Positions 16,457 through 23,658 are shown, counted from the first letter of the stretch. The stretch is DNA of 37,089 nucleotides from an uncultured Erysipelotrichaceae bacterium (GCA_947166565.1 CAMVEL010000019.1:1-37089), one strand, 5' to 3'. The notes: generated from the sequence alone by a model not told the origin. Translations and numbers: made by a program.

Positions 16457-18496
16457 ATGACTAACATCTTAGAACTGATGCTTCACGAATCTGGCGCGAT
16501 GACGCCGGTTCAAGAAGGCGCTGGCCTTGGATTCGAACTCGAAACCAATGCAACAACCATCCGCATCATTTTGAACAAAGCCGTTCAGGGCTTGGTCCAT
16601 TATCTCGAATTCTGCCGTCCTGATGGTACGACCATCTCTTCGAAGCCTCTTGACGAGGTCTCAAATTCGGTCGGTTTGAGATTCATTGAGCTTCCAGTCT
16701 CTGAACTCTTGACCCCGCAGCTTGGGCGCTATGCCATGCAATACGTTGGAAGATACGGCAATAAAGTAGTAAAATCCCAAATCGTCTACCTCGACGTCAA
16801 ATCCTCCATCAACGCTGGCGTGTTCATCCAACTCGAATCCGCCGACTTCGTCTCCTGGACGACTGAGCAGATTGCCGAAATCCGCTCTCTCATCAACGAA
16901 TTCGACATCAACAAAATCAAAGCCGAAATCCGCCAGGAAGTCTCCGAGGCTTTGCAAAAGGCCGTCGAAGAGGCGAAAGAGGAAATCATGGCCACCCAAT
17001 CCATGAACTATTTCGTCGGCGTCATTTTCTATGGTCACGAGACCAAAGGCGAAAGGCTCGGCGCGGCGACCGGAAGGCGCGCTGGCGTCAACGGCGACGT
17101 CAACGACTTTGACAACGACCCGATGTTCAAAATCGGCTCTGGGAAGGAATTCGGCGATGGCGTAGGCATCACCTTCTACAAAGACGTCCTCGGAAACGAC
17201 ATCGGTAAAGTCAAGGAATTCTACGTCTACCATTTCAAGAATAGCACCCCAGACGAAGACGATGCCTATTACGAGATCCTTTGCATCTCGCCAATCCGCT
17301 ACAACGAGAACTACAAACTCCACCCCGCGTTCCTCAACAAGGACAAGGAAAGCCGCGGATTCTTCACCTATGGCAAATACCCCGCTCAAAAATCGGACGA
17401 TGGCCTAAGGCTCGTTTGTAAATCGGGCAAAGCTCCGCTCAACAACACGACCATCACCGACGCGAGGCTTCTTGCGACCGCCGGAGGATTCCATATCGCA
17501 GAAAGGCGCAAATACAACGCTTTGGCCATGATGTTCACCATCGAATTCGCGACCAGGGATTCCCAATCGATCTTCTGGGGAATCGAAGGCAAAGAAGGTT
17601 TAGCATCCTTCGCCTATTGCGATGTGAAATACGACAAGACCATTGACGGCAAGCAAATCATCATCGGCTCTGGAGAGGATTTCGGGCTCGATGACTACAA
17701 AGCCACGCTTCAAGTCGGAATGAAACTCTCGTTCTACGACTGCGAGGATTGGTCTTTGGTTGGCGTCGGCCAAATCACGTCCATCGAGGAGACGACCGCC
17801 CATAACATCGATGACGACGAGGACCAAGAAGTTCTCATCGTCACCCATGACGGACCGTCAATCCCTTGGAAGACCACCGAAAAGGATTACGATGTATCCT
17901 GCTTCTATGACATCCGCTCCGGCTCAACCGATTCGCTTCCTGGCTCTTCCGCCGAAGATACGACCGCTCCTGAAGGGCTAAGGCACTTCAAATACCGCGG
18001 GTTCGAAGACCCGTATGGCATGCTTTATTGGATCATGGACGGCGAGATCTATCGCATCGAGAACAATCCACAAGGCGGCAAAACCTCGTATTACGTCAGC
18101 TATGACCCGTCCAAATACAAGAACGCAGATTACGTCGAAGGAGCGACGACTTATGCCTTGGAAGGCTATGAGGACGTCTATTCCGAACTTTATACCTCGG
18201 GAAGTTATGGCGTCGAATTCGTCGAAGGGAAAGACGGCCATCTCATCTTGGTGCCCAATGACGACGTTGGAGGAAGCACCGCGGATTATTATTGCGATAA
18301 CTGCAATATCCCCGGACATAGTAGGACGAGCGGCTCGACCGTCACGGTCGGGGACCCTCAGTTCGTCTGGGTCGGTGGCGTCTGCTTCGTCGACGGCGGC
18401 AACCAGGCTGGCGGAGGCTTGTTCTATTGCTTCTGCGGCTATTCGAGGAACTACGACTACGGCGCCGGGTTCCGCCTTTCTTCCGATCCTTCCTGA
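16457..18496 (+). CDS. DGR target 1: baseplate/receptor-binding protein with variable C-type lectin end
   Basis: A 679-residue protein. Residues 1-115 resemble the BppU-type baseplate attachment domain (IRIILNKAVQGLVHYLEFCRP). Residues about 155-175 form a coiled coil. The rest is a beta-rich region ending in a lectin-like domain, with YRGFEDPYGMLYWIMDG near 513-529, a mark of the C-type lectin fold used by many DGR targets. The variable repeat covers residues about 631-673, and the end is GFRLSSDPS. It likely contacts host receptors. The start at 16457 (AAAGGAAAAG upstream) was preferred to the in-frame ATG at 16376, which lies inside the stem-loop. Confidence 0.85.
   Translation: MTNILELMLHESGAMTPVQEGAGLGFELETNATTIRIILNKAVQGLVHYLEFCRPDGTTISSKPLDEVSNSVGLRFIELPVSELLTPQLGRYAMQYVGRYGNKVVKSQIVYLDVKSSINAGVFIQLESADFVSWTTEQIAEIRSLINEFDINKIKAEIRQEVSEALQKAVEEAKEEIMATQSMNYFVGVIFYGHETKGERLGAATGRRAGVNGDVNDFDNDPMFKIGSGKEFGDGVGITFYKDVLGNDIGKVKEFYVYHFKNSTPDEDDAYYEILCISPIRYNENYKLHPAFLNKDKESRGFFTYGKYPAQKSDDGLRLVCKSGKAPLNNTTITDARLLATAGGFHIAERRKYNALAMMFTIEFATRDSQSIFWGIEGKEGLASFAYCDVKYDKTIDGKQIIIGSGEDFGLDDYKATLQVGMKLSFYDCEDWSLVGVGQITSIEETTAHNIDDDEDQEVLIVTHDGPSIPWKTTEKDYDVSCFYDIRSGSTDSLPGSSAEDTTAPEGLRHFKYRGFEDPYGMLYWIMDGEIYRIENNPQGGKTSYYVSYDPSKYKNADYVEGATTYALEGYEDVYSELYTSGSYGVEFVEGKDGHLILVPNDDVGGSTADYYCDNCNIPGHSRTSGSTVTVGDPQFVWVGGVCFVDGGNQAGGGLFYCFCGYSRNYDYGAGFRLSSDPS
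18346..18476 (+). repeat. DGR variable repeat VR1
   Basis: 131 bases at the end of the target gene align without gaps to the template repeat at 18604-18734. About 22 positions differ by hand count, and every one is an adenine in the template. Examples of codon pairs, template to VR1: AAC to GTC, AAC to GGC, AAT to TAT, TAC to TGC. This adenine-only substitution is the signature of DGR mutagenic retrohoming. Outside the repeat, differences also fall on other bases. Confidence 0.96.
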
Positions 18497-18528
18497 TCGA
18501 GGAGGTCGCAAGGGGGATACCTCCCCTT
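18479..18528 (+). promoter_or_regulatory. IMH-like segment and hairpin after VR1
   Basis: These 50 bases recur after VR2 at 32728-32777 with one difference (GAT/GAC, silent). They are not present after the template repeat. The segment contains GGAGGT (18501-18506) pairing with ACCTCC (18519-18524), or alternatively AAGGGG pairing with CCCCTT. In studied DGRs an initiation-of-mutagenic-homing sequence plus a hairpin lies just after the variable repeat and marks it as recipient, so this is the likely equivalent. Confidence 0.8.
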
Positions 18529-18603
18529 TGCATAAACAAAACTTAAATATACAGGGCGCGACGCCGGGACTGGAGCCCCTCTTTGGTGGGGTTGTCTGTC
18601 CTT

Positions 18604-18734
18604 GGTCGAGAACCCTCAGTTCGTCTGGGTCGGTGGCAACTGCTTCAACGACGACAACAACCAGGCTAACGGAGGCTTGTTCAATTGCAACTACAACAAT
18701 TCGAGGAACTACGACAACAACACCGGGTTCCGCC
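18604..18734 (+). ncRNA. DGR template repeat (TR) within TR RNA
   Basis: A 131-base non-coding copy of VR1. Read in the VR frame it has about 11 AAC and 2 AAT codons, the adenine-rich codon use that lets random changes at A reach many amino acids. It lies between the target gene and the reverse transcriptase. The match to VR2 covers 18633-18738. The RNA probably starts upstream, after a small hairpin with AGCCCC and GGGGTT arms near 18573-18592, and runs to the reverse transcriptase gene. This fills most of the 372-base gap 18497-18868. Confidence 0.95.
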
Positions 18735-18790
18735 CATCGCCCACGGCCACCCTTCATATTGACCGGCGCCGTCCTGCCTGAATGGCGAAA

Positions 18791-18835
18791 TGGCCTAAAG
18801 GAAGGCCGACTAGTAGGGAAACCGAAAATCGGTTT
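18791..18835 (+). ncRNA. Hairpins between TR and reverse transcriptase (spacer of TR RNA)
   Basis: Two stem-loops sit between TR and the reverse transcriptase start: GGCCT pairing with AGGCC around 18792-18807, and AAACCGA (18819-18825) pairing with TCGGTTT (18829-18835). In the Bordetella phage DGR the RNA segment just after TR is needed for priming and binding of the reverse transcriptase. These hairpins are candidates for that role, by position only. Confidence 0.55.
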
Positions 18836-18868
18836 GGGCAAGAAGAAGACTATGAAAGGAGGAAGTCC

Positions 18869-19942
18869 ATGCCGAAGAGGAAGAACGGGCTGTTCGACAA
18901 CATGCTCAAGAAGCCGAATGTCGTCAAAGCGTTTTTTGAAGCATCGAAAGGCAAGAAGGAGCGCGACGACGTCAAGGCGTTCCTCGAAGATGTGGACCAT
19001 AACTCCGACAAGATAATCGATATGCTCAAAAGCGGGTTCAAGGCATCGCCGAAAACCCGCTTCACGCACAAGGAGAGGACGAATGGCAAGGTAAGGGAAA
19101 TCTCTACCTGCCCGTTCTTCCCGGACCGCGTGGTGCATTGGCTGGCGATGGACCAGCTCGTTCCAATCATCCAAAGAGGCATGGACGCCCATTCCTGCGG
19201 GTGCGTCCCCGGAAGGGGAGGAAGCGAGATGAAGCGATACGTGGAATCTCTGCTGAGGAACCATCCTAAGGAGACGAAGTACTGCCTCAAATGGGATATC
19301 CATCATTTCTATCCGTCAATATCCATCGATAGGCTCATGGCCAAACTTCGAAGAGTCGTCAAAGACGAGCGCTTCCTTGAGGTGATCCATGAGATACACG
19401 ATGGTGAGAAAGGCCTTGACATCGGCCTTTACCCTAGCCAATGGCTCGCGAATTTCTACCTTCAGGACTTTGACCACTTCATCAGGGAAAAATCCATCAA
19501 CCGCCCATTCGCATATGCAAGGTACGTGGACGATGGAATCGCATTCGCCCCGAATCGAAGGAAATTGAAGAAACTCATGAAGGAGATCATCGCGTTCCTT
19601 GAGCAAGAGGGACTGGAGGTCAAGCCGACGTGGAGGATATTCAACACCCACGAAGAGGAGGTCGATATCTGCGGATGGCGCATATCATCCGACGGTTCGA
19701 GAATCCGCAAAAGGGTGTGGAAGAACGTGAGAGCGACCATATTGAGGGTCGCGCATCACAAAGTCACGCTGGCACTGGCTCGCAGGATGATGTCATACAT
19801 CGGTTGGCTGAAGCACGGCCGAACGAGGAAGGTCTATAGCGATTACCCGATAAAGGAAGTCGTTGCAAAGTGCAAGAATCTCATTAGAAAGGTATCGAAA
19901 AATGCAGAAAATCGAAAAAGTGCGCTCCTCCAGGGAGCCTAA
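18869..19942 (+). CDS. DGR reverse transcriptase
   Basis: A 357-residue reverse transcriptase. Visible motifs are KWDIHHFYPSI with catalytic D143 (residues 141-151), the DGR-specific IGLYPSQ (185-191; consensus IGxxxSQ) in place of the QGxxxSP of most other reverse transcriptases, and YVDD (219-222) with the catalytic Asp pair. It would copy the TR RNA into adenine-mutagenised cDNA. The start at 18869 has AAAGGAGG upstream; the frame extends to 18782 without a ribosome site. No separate Avd-type accessory gene is evident beside it. The end overlaps the next gene by 41 bases. Confidence 0.96.
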   Translation: MPKRKNGLFDNMLKKPNVVKAFFEASKGKKERDDVKAFLEDVDHNSDKIIDMLKSGFKASPKTRFTHKERTNGKVREISTCPFFPDRVVHWLAMDQLVPIIQRGMDAHSCGCVPGRGGSEMKRYVESLLRNHPKETKYCLKWDIHHFYPSISIDRLMAKLRRVVKDERFLEVIHEIHDGEKGLDIGLYPSQWLANFYLQDFDHFIREKSINRPFAYARYVDDGIAFAPNRRKLKKLMKEIIAFLEQEGLEVKPTWRIFNTHEEEVDICGWRISSDGSRIRKRVWKNVRATILRVAHHKVTLALARRMMSYIGWLKHGRTRKVYSDYPIKEVVAKCKNLIRKVSKNAENRKSALLQGA

Positions 19943-20246
19943 GCAGGTCGTCATCGGCCATTCGACCGTCGATGTCGCCTCGAACGTCGTCTTCGTCGAG
20001 AAGACGGAGAAGGCCGAAGCCCATTTCGAATATGATTTGGAACGCTACAGCAAGGACGAGTACATCGCCAAACTAGCGGAGAACTCCGGGAAGACCGTCG
20101 AATCCGCTCCCCAAGGGATGACCGAGGAGGAGAGGAACGAACTCGCCAAGGCCAAAGCCGCCGCCGAGGACGCCAAAGCCAGGGCGGACGCCGCCCTTGA
20201 CGCGTTCGCGGAACTGAACAAGCTCGTCAGCGCAGTCAGCGCATAA
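19902..20246 (+). CDS. Hypothetical protein after DGR reverse transcriptase
   Basis: A 114-residue protein whose start at 19902 has AGAAAGG about nine bases upstream and overlaps the end of the reverse transcriptase gene. Residues 1-65 look beta-rich with FEYDLERYSKDEYIAKLAE. The C-terminal 45 residues are an Ala/Glu/Lys helix (coiled-coil-like). Proteins of this type are often found after tail genes of Firmicutes phages, just before the CD1375-like gene. It could be a baseplate accessory or, less likely, a DGR accessory; it does not resemble the Avd four-helix bundle closely. Confidence 0.6.
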   Translation: MQKIEKVRSSREPKQVVIGHSTVDVASNVVFVEKTEKAEAHFEYDLERYSKDEYIAKLAENSGKTVESAPQGMTEEERNELAKAKAAAEDAKARADAALDAFAELNKLVSAVSA

Positions 20247-20255
20247 GGAGGAGAT

Positions 20256-20405
20256 ATGGAAAACGAAAAGAAGCCGTCAGCGAGGGCGAGAGCCTATTAC
20301 TTTCTCATCAAAGACGGAAAGATGACGCTTAACCAAGTCCCCGATATCGCCCTTAGGCTCGAAGTCAAATCCTTGATTGAGCCGGAAAAGCCCGTTGCGA
20401 AATAG
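20256..20405 (+). CDS. CD1375/XkdX-like small phage protein
   Basis: A 49-residue protein with a strong AAGGAGGAG ribosome site before ATG at 20256. The core RAYYFLIKDGKMTLNQVP followed by LRLEVKSLIE matches the small CD1375/XkdX-type proteins found at the end of tail modules in many Firmicutes phages. Their role is not well known. It sits between the post-DGR protein and the holin candidate, exactly where these small genes normally lie. Confidence 0.75.
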   Translation: MENEKKPSARARAYYFLIKDGKMTLNQVPDIALRLEVKSLIEPEKPVAK

Positions 20406-20645
20406 GCTGCATAGGACTTGGTCAAAGCACGTCAGAAGAGGCTCTTTCCTCTGGCGGATACGTTCCGCGTTCTGGAGGAATCGCCTCATAGACAGCCTCA
20501 TCCAAAGGAAATTGGGGAGAGGCTTCAAAAAAGACAGGAATGGGGATGAATAATCTTCGTCCCCGTCCTATAATTTAGATGCCATTCTCCTCGATGGCAC
20601 AGGGAAGAAGCGAAACCACAAACCAAGCCATAGGAGGAGAAGAAA
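20406..20645 (+). other. Gap before holin gene; no convincing coding sequence
   Basis: A 240-base stretch. A basic reading frame reaches a TAA near 20551 but has no start with a ribosome site. A stem can form between AGGAATGGGGA and TCCCCGTCCT (20536-20568), followed by ATAATTT, so a weak terminator or processing site is possible. TATAAT at 20569-20574 resembles a -10 box but has no matching -35. Nothing else is supported. Confidence 0.4.
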
Positions 20646-21179
20646 ATGAACGAGATCCTGCGTACCCTCGGCCTTTACTCGGTCAAGGATGCCATCATCA
20701 TCCTGATCGTCGTCATCTTGACGTCGCTCATCAAGATTCCGGTCAAGCGCGCTGCTAGCAAGTACGCTGAGAACGGCGGCAACAAAAGCGTGATCAACTT
20801 CCTGATCGTCTTCATCTGCTTGGCTCTTTCTTTCTTCGGTGCCCTTGCGCTGAAGCTCATCGAGCTCAACTGGGATTGGTCCGCCATTCCCTGGTGCGAG
20901 AAGGTGAGCGACGTCCTTCCGCAATGGGGCATCATCTTCGCTGGCGCATCAACCATCTACGCCATCGTCTGGGAGTCTGCCGAAAAAGGCGTCTCCGCAA
21001 TCTTCAAGCTCATCCTTGAGAAGCTCTTCAAAAAGGATGAGGAGAAGTCGGACGAGGTCAAGATGGTCGATGAATCACCCGTTCAGGTTGAGCAGCCAAA
21101 GCCGAAGCTGAAGGCGAAAGATCGGAGTCCCGAGCAAGAGGAAGTTCAGGTTGCAAAAAAAGATCGGTCGCTATTCTAA
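20646..21179 (+). CDS. Putative holin
   Basis: A 177-residue membrane protein with hydrophobic segments at about 14-31 (DAIIILIVVILTSLIKI), 49-68 (VINFLIVFICLALSFFGALA) and 90-106 (QWGIIFAGASTIYAIVW), then a charged, Pro/Lys/Glu-rich C-terminal tail of about 55 residues. Two to three spans, a cytoplasmic charged tail and the position after the tail module fit a holin that releases lysis enzymes. No endolysin gene is recognisable beside it, which weakens the assignment slightly. AGGAGGAG precedes the start. Confidence 0.68.
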   Translation: MNEILRTLGLYSVKDAIIILIVVILTSLIKIPVKRAASKYAENGGNKSVINFLIVFICLALSFFGALALKLIELNWDWSAIPWCEKVSDVLPQWGIIFAGASTIYAIVWESAEKGVSAIFKLILEKLFKKDEEKSDEVKMVDESPVQVEQPKPKLKAKDRSPEQEEVQVAKKDRSLF

Positions 21180-21184
21180 GATGG

Positions 21185-21215
21185 GAGGTCGCTTGAAAAG
21201 GCGGCCTCTTTGCTT
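21185..21215 (+). terminator. Rho-independent terminator after holin
   Basis: GAGGTCGC (21185-21192) pairs with GCGGCCTC (21201-21208), an 8-pair stem with one G-T, followed by TTTGCTT. It lies six bases after the holin stop and probably ends the late transcript. Confidence 0.65.
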
Positions 21216-21443
21216 ATGCCAAGACTGAGAAAATGGAAAAGGATACGCGTGGACGATTCCACGGTTGACGCCTTTAAAGGCTTCGAGATAGTCTCATATG
21301 GCGACCTTGAGATAATCGTTAGGAGGAAGTCGGACCATAGCGACGCCATCAGCTATTGGCTCATCGATGATGAGGCTTATGATGAACTCCTATCGTTCCT
21401 AATGGAAATCCTTCCGAAAGCAAGACCAGATTTCATGTGGTAG
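21216..21443 (+). CDS. Small hypothetical protein before attP
   Basis: A 75-residue protein starting MPRLRKWKRIRVDD, with a body of alternating charged and hydrophobic residues (EIVSYGDLEIIVRRKSD) and an acidic helix near the end. The start is uncertain: there is no ribosome site within the usual distance, and the gene begins inside or just after the terminator of the holin gene. It is in the same frame as the holin gene, separated from it by one TAA. Base use resembles the neighbours. Function unknown. Confidence 0.45.
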   Translation: MPRLRKWKRIRVDDSTVDAFKGFEIVSYGDLEIIVRRKSDHSDAISYWLIDDEAYDELLSFLMEILPKARPDFMW

Positions 21444-21467
21444 CCGTTGCATAAATATTGCATAAAA
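21444..21467 (+). repeat. Integrase arm-type repeat, left copy
   Basis: 24 bases identical to 21672-21695. The unit contains TTGCATAAATATTGCATAA, itself two TTGCATAA boxes. The two copies flank the tRNA-end core at 228-base spacing, the arrangement expected for arm-type binding sites of a tyrosine integrase at attP. Confidence 0.75.
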
Positions 21468-21480
21468 ATCTCCGAAAAAT

Positions 21481-21571
21481 TTACAAAATTCGCGCATTCA
21501 GGAAAAAGAATGATTCCAGAAAGTTTCGATTTTATCTTTATTTTACAAAATACGCGCATGCAGGAAAAAAT
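21481..21571 (+). repeat. Pair of 28-base direct repeats beside attP core
   Basis: Copy one (21481-21508) and copy two (21543-21570) share TTACAAAAT, CGCGCAT and CAGGAAAAA with only two to three differences; their starts are 62 bases apart. They lie between the left arm repeat and the core and may bind the integrase or an excisionase. Function is inferred from position only. Confidence 0.6.
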
Positions 21572-21591
21572 ATGGACTCGTCCGGTATGTC

Positions 21592-21619
21592 GGCGGTTCG
21601 AGTCCGCCCTCAGCCACCA
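21592..21619 (+). other. attP: attP core: 3' end of a tRNA gene
   Basis: GGCGG-TTCGAGT-CCGCC forms a perfect T-arm with 7-base loop, followed by CTCAGCC, a discriminator A and CCA. This is the 3' part of a tRNA gene. No matching 5' half (GGCTGAG start) lies upstream, so it is not a complete tRNA. With the integrase gene next door it marks the attachment site: integration would use a host tRNA gene and restore its 3' end. The exact crossover and tRNA identity cannot be read. Confidence 0.82.
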
Positions 21620-21630
21620 AAAGCAAGATT

Positions 21631-21658
21631 CCATCGGAGAAATTCGGTGGTTTTTTCT
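21631..21658 (+). terminator. Terminator carried with the tRNA end
   Basis: CCATCG (21631-21636) pairs with CGGTGG (21645-21650), followed by TTTTTTCTTTT. It follows the tRNA 3' end by 11 bases and would terminate the reconstructed host tRNA transcript after integration. Confidence 0.7.
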
Positions 21659-21671
21659 TTTCTGAAAATAA

Positions 21672-21695
21672 CCGTTGCATAAATATTGCATAAAA
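21672..21695 (+). repeat. Integrase arm-type repeat, right copy
   Basis: Exact second copy of the 24-base unit at 21444-21467, on the other side of the tRNA-end core. Probable arm-type integrase site. Confidence 0.75.
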
Positions 21696-21752
21696 GTACC
21701 AAGGAATTTCACCTATTGTCATCATGGTGAAAGGGGTTTTCACGATAATAAA

Positions 21753-21788
21753 AAATCCCCTGCGATGTAGCAAATAAGCAGAGGATTT
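21753..21788 (-). terminator. Terminator of the leftward lysogeny operon
   Basis: AAATCCCCTGC (21753-21763) pairs with GCAGAGGATTT (21778-21788) with one mismatch. Read on the minus strand the stem is followed by TTTTTTATTA. It lies about 75 bases after the end of the FxLYD-like gene and would stop transcription before attP. The remaining bases between it and that gene (21789-21860) show nothing else convincing. Confidence 0.75.
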
Positions 21789-21860
21789 CCAGGAGGCTTC
21801 GATAATGAATAGAAGCGACTTAAGTATATACGTAAGTAGTGGCTTGGCTAGGGTACGATA

Positions 21861-22358
21861 TCAGTATTGCCGGAACCAATCCAGAGACACGCTGTAGGTC
21901 GCTGGCTTCTTCTCCAGATACGGATCAACGGACCAATACGCAGTCTGTCCGACATTCAATCTTCCTGTGTTCGATAAAGCGTAATCGATTTTGATTCCGT
22001 TTTCGTCGAATAGATCTACCGTTACCATCACATAAGCCAAATCGACATTGCCATCGTTCTTCACGGTTCCTTCAGCGTGAAACTCCCAATATGAACCATC
22101 TCTCTTCATCGTTTGCTTTGATTTGTCGATGGCAACGGAAGCGTGAGCGTTGACTTGAGCGGTTGGAGTGCCGGTACTTTGGTTTAGATTCTTAAAATAC
22201 GAAGAGATGAAAACCGATGTGAGAACGATTGAAGCAGTGAAACCAACAAGGCCAATGATGAAGATGATGACTCTTTTTCTCTTTGATCTTTTTGCAGCTT
22301 CTTCGGCTTCGATTTTCTTTTCGATCTCCGCCATGTCTTCGGGATGTTCTACTAACAT
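21861..22358 (-). CDS. Membrane-anchored FxLYD-like protein
   Basis: A 165-residue protein with a charged cytoplasmic start, one membrane span near residues 29-53 (VIIFIIGLVGFTASIVLTSVF) and an extracellular beta-sandwich. The segment AEGTVKNDGNVDLAYVMVTVDLFDENGIKI is the pattern of FxLYD domains. It follows the integrase gene by 24 bases on the same strand with an AAGGAG site, so it is probably expressed in the lysogen. A surface role such as lysogenic conversion or superinfection immunity is inferred only from location and expression timing. Confidence 0.7.
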   Translation of the reverse strand: MLVEHPEDMAEIEKKIEAEEAAKRSKRKRVIIFIIGLVGFTASIVLTSVFISSYFKNLNQSTGTPTAQVNAHASVAIDKSKQTMKRDGSYWEFHAEGTVKNDGNVDLAYVMVTVDLFDENGIKIDYALSNTGRLNVGQTAYWSVDPYLEKKPATYSVSLDWFRQY

Positions 22359-22382
22359 TTCTATAACTCCTTTATAACAAAT

Positions 22383-23591
22383 CTATGCCTGAGACGGTTT
22401 CTTGAACATGTCTTCAACCATCGCTCTGACCTTCTCTTTGGTGGCGAGGTGATTATAGATGTTCACGTCGACCATCGCGGTATGGCCAAGCATTTTGGCA
22501 ATGACCTCCGGGCGATAGCCTAGCTCATGGGCGATGGTGGAGAAGGTGTGCCTTGCGGCGTGAGGGGTGACGACCTTCACTCCAGCGGCTTTGCAATACC
22601 TCGCCAAGCGTTTCCTATATGCCGAATGGTCTAATGGCATCCCTGGTTTTGTTCCGGGGAATAGGAAGTCTCTTGGCTTCAGTCCGAGGATCGCGATGTG
22701 GCTGGACAAAATGGAGGCGATGTCATCGGTGATCGGAACGGTTCGGAATCCGTTCTTGGTCTTGGTTCTCGCGAACTTCTTCATCTCGCCGTTCTCGTTT
22801 GGAGCGACCGTCGATTTGATTGTTATCTCATTCGTGGAGAAGTCGACGTCCTCCACGGATAGGGCCAGGGCTTCGTTAATGCGGAATCCTGCCGTGAAAA
22901 GCAGTCGGGTAAGGACATAATCCATCGACCCGTATTCAATCGCCTGTACGAGCCTAAAAACCTCGTCTAAGGTCAAAGCAATCGGAGGACGCTTGTGACC
23001 GCATAGGCTTTCGTCGGAATTCTTGATCTTCTTCATCACGGCTTTGCAGTGGCGATACTCGTCCATGTCGACAAGGTAATCGTTCCCCAAAGCGAACTCC
23101 AGCATGTTCAGGAACAAGGTCACGGCCCTGTTTTTGTCCACGATGGTCATGGAGTCTCCGTATTGAGTCTTGGCTTCCGCAATCGACTTCATGATCAGCC
23201 TTGCGTTGGCTTCCGTGAAGCATTCGAAAGCGCGTTTCCCCTTGAACACCGGTTCAAAGAACTTATTCGTAAATGGCCTGTCTTTGGAGTACCAAGTGTT
23301 GCCTTTTATGGAGTGGAGTAGACGATCTTCTTTGAACGCTTCCCTGAATTCCTCCCAAGAGGCGTTTTGCCTCGAAAACCTTGCAAAACTAAATTGCTTT
23401 CTCTTTTTTTCGATGGCGGAATCCAAAACGCTTTGGTAATCAGCTTTGGCTTCAGATTTCGTCCGATACCATTGCTTGCGAACGTATATCACACCAAGCT
23501 CTTGGTGTGTGTAGCATTGCTGAATCCGCCATCCTTTTCCGTCTTCAAAATAGAAAGGCGGGTCATTGTTTGTAGATTTCTTGTTTTTCAT
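22383..23591 (-). CDS. int: Tyrosine-type integrase
   Basis: A 402-residue site-specific recombinase that would insert the phage at a tRNA gene and help excise it. The N-terminal part has an AP2-like arm-binding region (GWRIQQCYTHQELGVIYVRK), then the SAM-like core-binding domain and the catalytic domain with R237 (TAGFRINEAL), H344 and R347 (PHAARHTFS), H370 (MLGHTAM) and Y379 (VNIYNHL). All five key residues are present. It lies beside attP as expected. The ribosome site AAGGAG is about 14 bases from the start, a long spacing. Confidence 0.96.
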   Translation of the reverse strand: MKNKKSTNNDPPFYFEDGKGWRIQQCYTHQELGVIYVRKQWYRTKSEAKADYQSVLDSAIEKKRKQFSFARFSRQNASWEEFREAFKEDRLLHSIKGNTWYSKDRPFTNKFFEPVFKGKRAFECFTEANARLIMKSIAEAKTQYGDSMTIVDKNRAVTLFLNMLEFALGNDYLVDMDEYRHCKAVMKKIKNSDESLCGHKRPPIALTLDEVFRLVQAIEYGSMDYVLTRLLFTAGFRINEALALSVEDVDFSTNEITIKSTVAPNENGEMKKFARTKTKNGFRTVPITDDIASILSSHIAILGLKPRDFLFPGTKPGMPLDHSAYRKRLARYCKAAGVKVVTPHAARHTFSTIAHELGYRPEVIAKMLGHTAMVDVNIYNHLATKEKVRAMVEDMFKKPSQA

Positions 23592-23658
23592 GTAGAATTA
23601 TTTCGCTCCTTAATCGATTTGCAGTCATTACTGGGCATTGGCAGGGACATCCCTGCTT

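Noticed and set aside
17978-19306. 442-codon open frame on the minus strand opposite the DGR target and reverse transcriptase
   Set aside because: It is antisense to two well-supported genes and to the TR, with no ribosome site and a repetitive, low-complexity translation that mirrors the TR/VR repeats. It results from codon bias on the plus strand.
21541-21619. Complete tRNA gene
   Set aside because: Only the T-arm, acceptor 3' strand and CCA are present. No 5' acceptor partner GGCTGAG or D-arm lies upstream, so it is an attachment site fragment.
21444-21695. CRISPR array
   Set aside because: The repeats are two pairs of different units with irregular spacing around an attachment core; no array of regular repeats and spacers exists anywhere in the window.
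21543-21773. Minus-strand frame reading AEGGLEPPTYR
   Set aside because: This is the well-known spurious antisense translation of a tRNA 3' end and lies on the attP core.
21805-21897. 30-codon plus-strand frame with AGGAGG before its ATG
   Set aside because: It overlaps the end of the leftward FxLYD-like gene in antisense and follows directly on that operon's terminator; the translation shows no protein-like pattern. Kept as improbable.
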